From an uncultured Bacteroidota bacterium (lineage in GTDB: Bacteria; Bacteroidota; Bacteroidia; Bacteroidales; P3), in NCBI GenBank assembly GCA_902784865.1, contig CACZWL010000002.1, positions 115,515 to 179,514 of the forward strand: a stretch of 64,000 nucleotides of DNA, read 5' to 3'. Positions 14,581 through 22,055 of the stretch are shown here, piece by piece. The notes under the pieces are model-generated. The model worked only from the letters and a program-made list of their open reading frames with translations. It was not told the DNA's origin and ran no database searches. The position numbers were made by a program, and so were the translations under genes. How positions within the stretch are numbered: position 1 is the first letter of the stretch; every line of letters starts with the position of its first letter.

Positions 14581-15276
14581 ATGAAACAAACCATCCTCAC
14601 CCTGGCTGCGGCGGCCGTGCTCTTCGCCGCCTGCGGCACCAAACAGGAGACCGTCAAGGAAGAGTCTAACCAAAACAATGTTACCACAATGGAACTGAAA
14701 AATGTAAGCGAGCGCGTCAATATGGGCGCCAAACTGTATGTCACGCCGCAGCCGGCGCTGATGATTGCCACCTACGACGGCGAGGGCACCCCCGACGTGA
14801 TGATGGCCGCCTGGGGTGGCCAGTACGAGGGCAACCAGGTCTGCTTCCAGCTGAGCAGCCACCAGACCACCGACAACCTGCGCCTCAACAAGGCCTTCAC
14901 CCTCAGTTATGCCGACGCCCGCACGGTGGCGGAGAGCGACTACTTCGGCATCGCCAGCGGCCGCGACGTGAAGGACAAGGTGGCCGCCGCAGGCTTCACC
15001 TGCACCAAGAGTCAGAACGTGAATGCCCCCATCATCGACCAGTATCCCCTGGCCATGGAGTGCAAGGTGGTGGAGATGATTGAGCGCGGCGAGGGCGGTG
15101 CCTTCGTCGTGGGCGAGATTGTCAACGCCGTGGCCGACCCGTCGATTCTCACCGACGGCAAGATCGACATCAAGAAGCTCGACCCCGTGGCTTGGGATGC
15201 CTCGAGCCTCAACTACATCACCCTTGCCGACAGTGTGGGCAAGGCATGGCACAGCGGCAGGGTGTTTATGAAATAA
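14581..15276 (+). CDS. Flavin-reductase-domain protein with lipoprotein signal
   Basis: The 231-residue protein has a lipoprotein signal (residues 1-19, LFAACG) followed by a flavin reductase-like FMN-binding domain (about 37-231: NMGAKLYVTPQPALMIATYDGEGTPDVMMAAWGG, CFQLSSHQTTDNL, FTLSYADA). Family members are normally cytoplasmic and begin near the internal Met at 14689. The intact lipobox and the promoter spacing favour the longer lipidated form, which would act outside the cytoplasm. Its partner and substrate are unknown. A perfect terminator follows. Confidence 0.8.
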   Translation: MKQTILTLAAAAVLFAACGTKQETVKEESNQNNVTTMELKNVSERVNMGAKLYVTPQPALMIATYDGEGTPDVMMAAWGGQYEGNQVCFQLSSHQTTDNLRLNKAFTLSYADARTVAESDYFGIASGRDVKDKVAAAGFTCTKSQNVNAPIIDQYPLAMECKVVEMIERGEGGAFVVGEIVNAVADPSILTDGKIDIKKLDPVAWDASSLNYITLADSVGKAWHSGRVFMK

Positions 15277-15291
15277 CCTTCTCTGCCCAAT

Positions 15292-15333
15292 AACGCCAGC
15301 GGCCGGCACCTCAAGGTGCCGGCCGCTGGCGTT
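15292..15333. terminator. Bidirectional terminator, perfect 20-bp inverted repeat
   Basis: AACGCCAGCGGCCGGCACCT, a CA loop, and the exact reverse complement sit between convergent genes, with short T-rich flanks on the plus side. Confidence 0.85.
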
Positions 15334-15336
15334 TGT

Positions 15337-15741
15337 TTAGATCCGCCTGAATATCATCTCGGTGGGGCTCCCGAACACAGGGTCGTAGTACAGACGCATC
15401 CGCCCCGCGGCTTCGTCGATCTCGATGCTGAACGTGAGGCTCTCGGTCGAAGATTCAGCCTCGCCGTCGAAGTCGAAATACGTCTCGGTGCGGCTCAGCC
15501 GCAGCTCGTGCCTATTGTCGCGCAGGGCATAGTCCCATGTGCCGTCTTCCAGCGGTCTGCTGAGCGGGTTGCTGTTGGCGACATACACCTCTTCCCCGCA
15601 GAAGGTCAGCGTTGTGCGGTCGTAGCCCGAGGGCTTCGTCGTCATTTCCCAGCGCCCGTCGGGCAGGTACTCGTAGTCCTTCTCGCAGCCGCCCAGCGCC
15701 AGCGTTGCCAGCGCTATTAATGTCAGGAGTGTCTTCTTCAT
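15337..15741 (-). CDS. Small lipoprotein, unknown function
   Basis: The 134-residue lipoprotein has the signal MKKTLLTLIALATLALGGC. The mature domain resembles small lipocalin-like or DUF-type exported domains with repeated beta strands (GRWEMTTKPSGYDRTTLTF, GTWDYALRDN). The start at 15741 is chosen because seven upstream in-frame codons precede a normal signal sequence. It lies 4 bp downstream of the C1 peptidase on the same strand, so it is probably co-transcribed. Confidence 0.7.
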   Translation of the reverse strand: MKKTLLTLIALATLALGGCEKDYEYLPDGRWEMTTKPSGYDRTTLTFCGEEVYVANSNPLSRPLEDGTWDYALRDNRHELRLSRTETYFDFDGEAESSTESLTFSIEIDEAAGRMRLYYDPVFGSPTEMIFRRI

Positions 15742-15745
15742 ATCG

Positions 15746-17164
15746 CTACTCTTCGGGGGCAAACATGGGATCCCAGGCGGGCAGCATCACGGGCTTCTGG
15801 TTCATCATGGCGAGGATATTGGCGGGGATGTACTTCTCCTCGAGCACCACGCGGAACATGTACTCGTTGAACCAGTCGTTGGTCATGATGAGGTTGCCTT
15901 GCCATCCGCTGTTGATGCCCCAGCTGTTCTCCACCATCCACTTCAGCGGCGTGCCGTCCTTGTCGAGGTCGACAGCGCAGAGGGTCATGGCGTGGCTCGA
16001 GCCGCTGGCGTAGGTCGTCACACGCTGCTTCTTGTCCATGCCGAAGGTGGTGCCCATAAGGCTCTCGTAGTCATAGTTGTTCATGTCCATGAAGCCTTTC
16101 TCGCTGTCGAGGAACTTGCCCACGTCGCAGCTGAAGTACATCATCGTGCTGTCCTTGATGCTGGCAATGCACATCGGGGCTATGTCCTCCATCGGCAGGT
16201 TCAGGTAGCGCCAGTTCTGGCCGTCGTACACGTGGCGGTCGTACTGGATTTCATATACCTTATAGTATTCGCGCGTGGGGTCGTTCATTACCATGTAGTA
16301 CTTCGAGAAGTCGGTCTTGGCAAACTTCTGGTAGAACTCCATGGGGGTGTAGGTGGTCGTTTCCACTATCTCGCCCTTGGCGTCTTTCTGCTGCCAGGAG
16401 AACTGTGCCGGAGGCTCGCCCATGGTGAGGGCCAGCATGCGATAGATCACGCCGAGCATCTCAGTCTTCTTGGCCTGCAGCTTTTGCGCCGTCATGCCTT
16501 TCTGGCCGGCCATCTCGCGCAGCTGGAGGCCATCCTCGCGGAGCTTGAGGGCTATGAGGTTGCTGATGCTCGAGGTGTTGTTGGTGTTGTAGGTCTCGGG
16601 CATCACGTCGGCAGGCACCAGGCCGTACTTGTCGATCAGGTTGGCCACGCCGGTGAACTGGCCGCCGTCGCTGATGGGGTTCTTGAAGAGCCACTGCACC
16701 TCCTGGTCGTCGATGGGTTTCTTGTAAGTGTCGATCATCGCCTGCAGGAAGAGGTTGCTCTTCTCCAGCTGGTCGTAGAAGAACAGGTAGGCCTGCGAGA
16801 ACTGGAAGTCGGCCGGCAACCCGTGCTTGCGGATGGTCTGGTTGCGCAGCACGTTCATCCCTGTGAACATCCAGCAGCGGCCACTGCTCTTTTGGTCGGT
16901 GACGGCCTTGCTGACGACACGGTTCGAGAAGTGCGAGTCGAACCTCGTCGCGTTCTCGTAGTTCATCGCCAGCTTCTTGGGGCTTTGGCTCACCATGATG
17001 TTGCGCAGCGCCTTGTCGCTGGCCGAGCTGCCGAATCCGCGCTTCATCTGCTGCATCATCTCGGTGCTGATGCCTCCGCCAGCCTGTTGTTGTTTCTTCT
17101 GCGCCACGGCGCCCCCTGCGGCAAGGCCCATGGCAAGTGCAAGTGCAATGTACTTCTTTGTCAT
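15746..17164 (-). CDS. Exported C1-family cysteine aminopeptidase (PepC/bleomycin hydrolase type)
   Basis: The 472-residue product has a signal peptide (1-21, ending AVAQ) and the PepC/bleomycin hydrolase fold. The catalytic triad is visible: Cys97 in QKSSGRCWMF, His391 in SGSSHAMTL and Asn413 in MVENSWG. It would trim peptides in the periplasm or outside the cell, unlike cytoplasmic PepC of Firmicutes. It is divergent from the M20 dipeptidase gene, with which it shares a promoter region; both digest peptides, so joint use in amino acid acquisition is a fair inference. Confidence 0.9.
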   Translation of the reverse strand: MTKKYIALALAMGLAAGGAVAQKKQQQAGGGISTEMMQQMKRGFGSSASDKALRNIMVSQSPKKLAMNYENATRFDSHFSNRVVSKAVTDQKSSGRCWMFTGMNVLRNQTIRKHGLPADFQFSQAYLFFYDQLEKSNLFLQAMIDTYKKPIDDQEVQWLFKNPISDGGQFTGVANLIDKYGLVPADVMPETYNTNNTSSISNLIALKLREDGLQLREMAGQKGMTAQKLQAKKTEMLGVIYRMLALTMGEPPAQFSWQQKDAKGEIVETTTYTPMEFYQKFAKTDFSKYYMVMNDPTREYYKVYEIQYDRHVYDGQNWRYLNLPMEDIAPMCIASIKDSTMMYFSCDVGKFLDSEKGFMDMNNYDYESLMGTTFGMDKKQRVTTYASGSSHAMTLCAVDLDKDGTPLKWMVENSWGINSGWQGNLIMTNDWFNEYMFRVVLEEKYIPANILAMMNQKPVMLPAWDPMFAPEE

Positions 17165-17210
17165 ATCGTTCGTTGTTTTTTTGTTTCGACTCTGTACTGT
17201 TTTCGCGGTG

Positions 17211-17277
17211 CAAAGATACGAAAGTTTTCCTTTGCAGTAAAATTATTTTTGCCAATCGGCAAAAATTCGTATTTTTG
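17211..17277. promoter_or_regulatory. Divergent promoter pair for C1 peptidase and pepD
   Basis: The minus-strand TATCTTTG (17211-17218) faces left, and the plus-strand TATTTTTG (17270-17277) faces right with TTTG at 17248-17251, 18 bp upstream. Confidence 0.75.
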
Positions 17278-17310
17278 CACCGGAAAATAATCACAAAAAC
17301 AGTATACAAA

Positions 17311-18807
17311 ATGAAACAAGACATCCTCAAAAACCTCAAGCCCGCGCGTGTGTGGCACTATTTCGGCGAGATCATGCAAATCCCCCGCCCCTCGAAGCAC
17401 GAGGAGCGCATCTCGGCCTACCTCGTCGACTGGGGCAAGAAGCAGGGCCTCGAGACCAAGAGCGACAAGCTGGGCAACGTCCTCATCCGCAAACCCGCCA
17501 GCAAGGGCTACGAGAAGAGCCCCATGGTGTGCCTCCAGGCCCACATGGATATGGTCTGCGAGAAGAACTCCGACAAGAAGTTCGACTTCATGAAAGACCC
17601 CATCCAGCCTGTGCTCGACGGCGAATGGCTCACCGCCGACGGCACCACCCTCGGCGCCGACGACGGCATCGGCGTCGCCGCCATCCTCGCCATCCTCGAG
17701 GACAAAACCCTCAAGCACCCGGCCCTAGAGGCACTTATCACCGTCGACGAGGAGACTGGCCTCACCGGCGCCATGGGCCTCAGCAAATCCTGGCTCAAGA
17801 GCGAGATACTCCTCAACTTCGACGACGAGGACGAAGGCGAATACTGCATCGGCTGCGCCGGCGGCATCGACACCACCGTCGAACTCGACTACAACCTCGT
17901 GCCCGTCCCCCGGGGCCACCAGGCCTTCCGCCTCCGCGTCTACGGCCTCAAAGGCGGCCACAGCGGAGACGACATACACCGCGGCCGCGGCTGCGCCAAC
18001 AAGCTCCTCAACCGCATCCTCTGGAACGCCACCTACAAGCACTCCATGCGCCTCGCTACAATCGACGGCGGCAACCTCCGAAACGCCATAGCCCGCGAGG
18101 CCGAGGCCGTCGTCACCCTCCCCGAAGCCCAGGTCCGCCCATTCAAGACCATGGTCACCAAGATGGCCAAAGCCATGCAGTTCGAATTCCGCACCACCGA
18201 ACCCGACATGAAGGTCGAACTCAAAGCCGTCGACACCCCCAAGAAGCTCATCGACAAGGAAACCCAGGAGAAGCTCGTCGGCGTCCTCTACGCCTGCGCC
18301 CACGGCGTGCTGGCCATGAGCCGCGAGGTGGACAACTTCGTCGAAACCTCCACCAACCTCGCCAGCATCAAAATGAAGGAGCGGAAACCCCAAAACGCAA
18401 AAGGCAAAACGCAACCCTCCGGCACCATCCACATAGCCACCAGCCAGCGCAGCAGCGTCGAAAGCGCCAAGATGGCCGCCGCCGAGAAAATCGAAGCCAC
18501 CTTCCGCCTCATCGGCGCCCGCGTCTCGCACGGCGACGGCTACCCCGGCTGGACACCCAACCCCGACAGCCGTGTCCTCAAAGTCGGCGTTGCCGTCTAC
18601 AAGAAGATGTACGGCCGCGAACCCGTCGTCCGCGCCATCCATGCCGGCCTCGAATGTGGCCTTATCGGACAGAAATACCCCCACATGGACATGATAAGCT
18701 ACGGCCCCACACTCCGCGGCGTCCACAGCCCCGACGAGCGCATCGAGATAAAGACCGTCGAAATGTTCTGGAACCAGACCGTCGAAATACTCAAAGCACT
18801 GAAATAA
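17311..18807 (+). CDS. pepD: Aminoacyl-histidine dipeptidase (M20 family PepD)
   Basis: The 498-residue metallopeptidase of the PepD type hydrolyses Xaa-His and other dipeptides. Zinc-site motifs are present: QAHMDMVCE (His/Asp), GADDGIG, DEETGLTGA (catalytic Glu pair), LNFDDEDEG and the lid-domain GGHSGDDIHRGRGCANK. C-terminal AIHAGLECGL and GPTLRGVHSPDERI complete the family pattern. The length is normal. The stretch KERKPQNAKGKTQPSG (about residues 354-370) is an A-rich low-complexity segment with a CAAAACGCAAAAGGCAAAACGCAA-like repeat, probably a small in-frame insert. Confidence 0.93.
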   Translation: MKQDILKNLKPARVWHYFGEIMQIPRPSKHEERISAYLVDWGKKQGLETKSDKLGNVLIRKPASKGYEKSPMVCLQAHMDMVCEKNSDKKFDFMKDPIQPVLDGEWLTADGTTLGADDGIGVAAILAILEDKTLKHPALEALITVDEETGLTGAMGLSKSWLKSEILLNFDDEDEGEYCIGCAGGIDTTVELDYNLVPVPRGHQAFRLRVYGLKGGHSGDDIHRGRGCANKLLNRILWNATYKHSMRLATIDGGNLRNAIAREAEAVVTLPEAQVRPFKTMVTKMAKAMQFEFRTTEPDMKVELKAVDTPKKLIDKETQEKLVGVLYACAHGVLAMSREVDNFVETSTNLASIKMKERKPQNAKGKTQPSGTIHIATSQRSSVESAKMAAAEKIEATFRLIGARVSHGDGYPGWTPNPDSRVLKVGVAVYKKMYGREPVVRAIHAGLECGLIGQKYPHMDMISYGPTLRGVHSPDERIEIKTVEMFWNQTVEILKALK

Positions 18808-18910
18808 CCATCCCCCCCCAATCCCCCGGAGAGAAGCGCCTCCCCCTCCCCTAGCGTAGGGGGGGCGCCCACAGGGGGCACGCAGCACCCACCACAAACC
18901 ACCACAAACC
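18808..18910. repeat. C-rich/G-rich imperfect palindrome
   Basis: CCATCCCCCCCAATCCCCC...GCGCCTCCCCCTCCCCTAGCGTAGGGGGGGCGCC is followed by CACCACAAACCACCACAAACC repeats. It resembles the C/G-rich blocks at 4169-4228 and 4740-4815 and may be a REP-like element. The remaining 18911-19080 shows nothing recognisable. Confidence 0.5.
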
Positions 18911-19082
18911 CATAACCTCAAAAAAGAAAAGATACGAAATTTTTTTGATAAGTAATAGCTCAATCTTATTTTACATATAATTGCCATCTAATTGACCATT
19001 AATTAATGGACAAATCGCGGCAATTCGTGTTAAAAAACATGATTGCCGTTTCTGGTTGCTTACTCATAGGAATTAAAGCCAC

Positions 19083-19157
19083 CCGGTAGGTGTCTGGTAG
19101 GTATCTGGTAGGTGAATACTTCGACTCTTTCCCATCATTTCCCACCGATGGGAAAAA
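19083..19157 (-). repeat. Dispersed intergenic repeat, copy D
   Basis: GGTAGGTGTCTGGTAGGTATCTGGTAGGTGAATACTTCGACTC is followed by TTTCCCATCATTTCCCACCGATGGGAAA, a 9-bp stem hairpin. It is in reverse orientation to copies A and B, directly upstream of the TIR operon promoter. Confidence 0.9.
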
Positions 19158-19172
19158 CCGGGCGAAAAAAAA

Positions 19173-19204
19173 TTTGGCAGTTCGTCTTTTTTTATGTATC
19201 TTTG
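19173..19204 (+). promoter_or_regulatory. Promoter of the TIR/RyR operon
   Basis: TTTG (19173-19176), 20 bp, then TATCTTTG (19197-19204), 43 bp before the first start codon. It begins 16 bp after repeat copy D. Confidence 0.8.
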
Positions 19205-19246
19205 CAACGGATTATATACGCCTTTTTTATATATAAATTTTTGGAA

Positions 19247-21064
19247 ATGAAGAGAAACTACATGAAGCAGTTGCTGATTTCTATGTTGATTTTGTCGTTT
19301 GCCGCCATGTCGCACGGACAGGAGGCTGCGGACGACAGTCTGTGCGTCGACCGTAGGGACCTGTTGCAGATGATACACGCCCCCGTCAGCGACCCGAACA
19401 ACACGACGCTGATGGACCTGATGGACGCAAAGGGCTTCCAGCTGGGCAGCAACACAATGCAGCGCCACGACACCGTGGACGGCATACCGCTGAGCTACCG
19501 TTGCCAGGTCTGGTACGCCAACGCCTCGGGCCAGATGATACCGGCGGTTTATGTGTGCGAATCGGAACAGGGTCTCTCGAACATGATCATCCTCAACCTG
19601 GACTATAGCCGGGAGTGCACCATGGCGCTGACCAACGCCTTCCACGAGAGCGGATACATGTACGACGGCCGCCGCAACGTCTATACAGGCCGCGACGCAT
19701 GGGAGAAACACTCCGGCCTGTACGAGGCGGAATATGCCGAGACGGACAAGGACCGCCTGCTGACGATGCGCTTCCAAAGCGAGATAGCCACGTATGTCAA
19801 AAAACAGGCCGAGTATAGAAAGAAAGTGGTCGAAGAAAAACTCAACCGCGCTGACCAGCTGGTCTCCCTCCACAAGTTCCAGGCGGCCATAACCACGCTC
19901 GACACCCTCTTCCGCTGGTACGAACCCATGGACGACGACCTGTACAACAAACTCATGTACGTCAAACGCGAACAGGTCACATACTACAAGCAGGAACTGA
20001 CCCGTTCGGTCAACGAACAGGGCGACATGCATGCCGGCATCGCCTGGTGCGACTCGCTCGCTGCCGTCGACGCCAGCGACGACTCCATCCTGCTGGTGCG
20101 CCAAGTGCTAGAGGATCAGGCGAATAATATCTATCCCAAGTACTCGACGTTCATGCCCATCAGCTACCGGACGGTGGTGACCCGCCTGGAGGACATCATA
20201 AACAAGGAAATCCGGGCGAACAGAACCACCAAGGCCCAGTCGTTGAACTTCGAATTCACCTTCCTCACCACCTGGGAGAACCGCTCGCACGGAAACATAC
20301 AGGTGAATGTGGAACGCGGCTTCCTGCAGTCGCGCTCAAAAGAAAGAAACCGCAACAGCATCCTCCAGTCGCTCGTCGACAGCCTGGCGGCCCTGCCCGT
20401 CATCCAGCCTGTCTACCGCTATGGCATCAACATCAACACCAGCGAGCGGCTGGCCGGACGCATCGACTGGGTGCTCAGCGAGTTGAAAATCGACGGCTCT
20501 GCCGACGTCCGTCCCGACATGAAGATGTATGTCGACACCATCGAAGCCCGCTACTTCACCAACAACGACCCCACTGCCGTAGGCAAAAACAGGATGAAGC
20601 TGCCCTACCGCCGCGACTACACTTTCGGCATCACCCGAAAGCAATATGCCGGAAACACATACACCGACGTCTCCCTGCTCGGGTTCAAGACGTCGGGGCC
20701 GCTGTCGTGGATGCCCTCGCTGATCATCCCGGGCCTGGGAACAAAGAACCAAGGCCGCATCTCGTCGGCTGCCGCACGCGCCATCCCCTTCTTCATCTTC
20801 GGCGGCCTCTCGGCGGCAGGCTTCGTGCTCAAAGGCAAGGACTACGAGCGCAACCCATGGGGAACCGGCTCCTTCTGGACCTTCGAGCATTTCGACGAAA
20901 TATTGGCCTACGGCGGCATGGCCATCGCAGGCACCATCTACCTGACCGACCTGGTGCAGAGCATAAAGGCCACAATCGTCAACAGGTCTCGCTCGAAAAA
21001 ACTTCGCAACGACCTGAAGAATAACGTAATCGATGTCCGAATGGACGAGATACACATCAAATAA
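19247..21064 (+). CDS. Exported/membrane protein of unknown function, first gene of TIR-RyR operon
   Basis: The 605-residue protein has a signal sequence (1-24, ending SHGQ). A helical region around 180-330 (VKKQAEYRKKVVEEKLNRADQL, FQAAITTLDTLFRWYEPMDDDLY) looks TPR-like. Two hydrophobic segments follow near the C-terminus (about 512-528 and 552-568), then a basic tail (RSRSKKLRNDLK). The large N-terminal part is therefore probably periplasmic and the tail cytoplasmic. No enzyme motif is recognised. It lies 18 bp upstream of the TIR gene on the same strand and behind one promoter, so it is likely the third component of the system. Confidence 0.7.
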   Translation: MKRNYMKQLLISMLILSFAAMSHGQEAADDSLCVDRRDLLQMIHAPVSDPNNTTLMDLMDAKGFQLGSNTMQRHDTVDGIPLSYRCQVWYANASGQMIPAVYVCESEQGLSNMIILNLDYSRECTMALTNAFHESGYMYDGRRNVYTGRDAWEKHSGLYEAEYAETDKDRLLTMRFQSEIATYVKKQAEYRKKVVEEKLNRADQLVSLHKFQAAITTLDTLFRWYEPMDDDLYNKLMYVKREQVTYYKQELTRSVNEQGDMHAGIAWCDSLAAVDASDDSILLVRQVLEDQANNIYPKYSTFMPISYRTVVTRLEDIINKEIRANRTTKAQSLNFEFTFLTTWENRSHGNIQVNVERGFLQSRSKERNRNSILQSLVDSLAALPVIQPVYRYGININTSERLAGRIDWVLSELKIDGSADVRPDMKMYVDTIEARYFTNNDPTAVGKNRMKLPYRRDYTFGITRKQYAGNTYTDVSLLGFKTSGPLSWMPSLIIPGLGTKNQGRISSAAARAIPFFIFGGLSAAGFVLKGKDYERNPWGTGSFWTFEHFDEILAYGGMAIAGTIYLTDLVQSIKATIVNRSRSKKLRNDLKNNVIDVRMDEIHIK

Positions 21065-21082
21065 CGCCCCGCAACCTCGCCT

Positions 21083-22036
21083 ATGGACCACCCTATTTTC
21101 ATAAGCTACTCTACCCAAGACAAGGAAATTGCCTTCAAAATAGTGCAATACCTTGAGGGCAACGGGCATACATGCTGGATAGCCCCGAGGAACATCACCT
21201 CGGGCATGGACTATACCGATGTCATCAACGAAGCCATCGAGGACTGCTCGGCCTTGGTGCTGGTCTTCTCGGAGCACTCGGTGAAGTCGCAGTTTGTCAA
21301 AAAAGAACTGACCACGGCAGTATCCTACAACAAGACCATCCTGCCGTTCAAGATATCAGAGGTGGAGCTGAAAGGCGGCTTCCTCTTCATGCTGAACAAC
21401 GTGCAGTGGATCGACGCCACCAGCAGGCCCGAGAGCAAATTCCCCCAGATTATCGACGGCCTGGAGGGACGCATGAGCGCCCCCGACCACTCCACACCGA
21501 ACACCGCCAAAACCAAATCGGCGCAAAGCACCAAAATCATGCTTATCGCAGGCGCCGTCATCGTCGCTGTGGCCCTCCTCCTCCTCCTGCTCATCCCCAA
21601 AGGTGAAGAAAACGGGCAACCGGCGGCAGACACCGTTCCCCAGGCCGAACCCCCAGCCGTAGAGGCTGCGCCTAAAGCCGATACTGTTTTCGTGGAAGTG
21701 CCCTCAAAGGAGAAACCTGCCACCAGCCCAAAGGACACAAAGGGTGGCAAAGTCAAAGAAAATGATAAAGGCAGCAAAGCAGTCGAACCGGAAGCCGCTG
21801 CAGCGCCCGAACCGGAACCCGTCAAAATGGCCGAACCCGTAGCAGAACCGGCACCTGCCGCAGCGCCCGCAAAGACAACGGCCAACGACAGGGCTCAGAA
21901 AATGGGCCGTGCCCGCCGCTACCTGAACAACAAGAAGTACCAGGCAGCCTTGACCATCTTCGAGGAGCTAAAGCGCGAAGACCCGTCCGACAAAGCCTTG
22001 GATGCCCTCATCAACGAGTGCCGGAGCCATCTGTAA
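21083..22036 (+). CDS. Membrane-anchored TIR-domain protein with TPR-like tail
   Basis: The 317-residue protein starts with a TIR domain (1-130: FISYSTQDKEIAFKIVQYLE, CWIAPRNITSG, SALVLVFSEHSVKSQFVKKEL). Glu75 in FVKKEL sits where the catalytic glutamate of NAD-cleaving TIR domains lies. A single membrane helix follows (about 151-171), then a long Pro/Ala/Glu/Lys-rich linker (about 175-265) and a short TPR-like repeat (268-317: GRARRYLNNKKYQAALTIFEELK). TIR domains in bacteria cleave NAD+ or produce NAD-derived signals in defence systems such as Thoeris. It lies 19 bp before the channel-like gene, so the three genes form one operon. Confidence 0.85.
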   Translation: MDHPIFISYSTQDKEIAFKIVQYLEGNGHTCWIAPRNITSGMDYTDVINEAIEDCSALVLVFSEHSVKSQFVKKELTTAVSYNKTILPFKISEVELKGGFLFMLNNVQWIDATSRPESKFPQIIDGLEGRMSAPDHSTPNTAKTKSAQSTKIMLIAGAVIVAVALLLLLLIPKGEENGQPAADTVPQAEPPAVEAAPKADTVFVEVPSKEKPATSPKDTKGGKVKENDKGSKAVEPEAAAAPEPEPVKMAEPVAEPAPAAAPAKTTANDRAQKMGRARRYLNNKKYQAALTIFEELKREDPSDKALDALINECRSHL

Positions 22037-22055
22037 ACCCACCAGCCCCTGCGCC

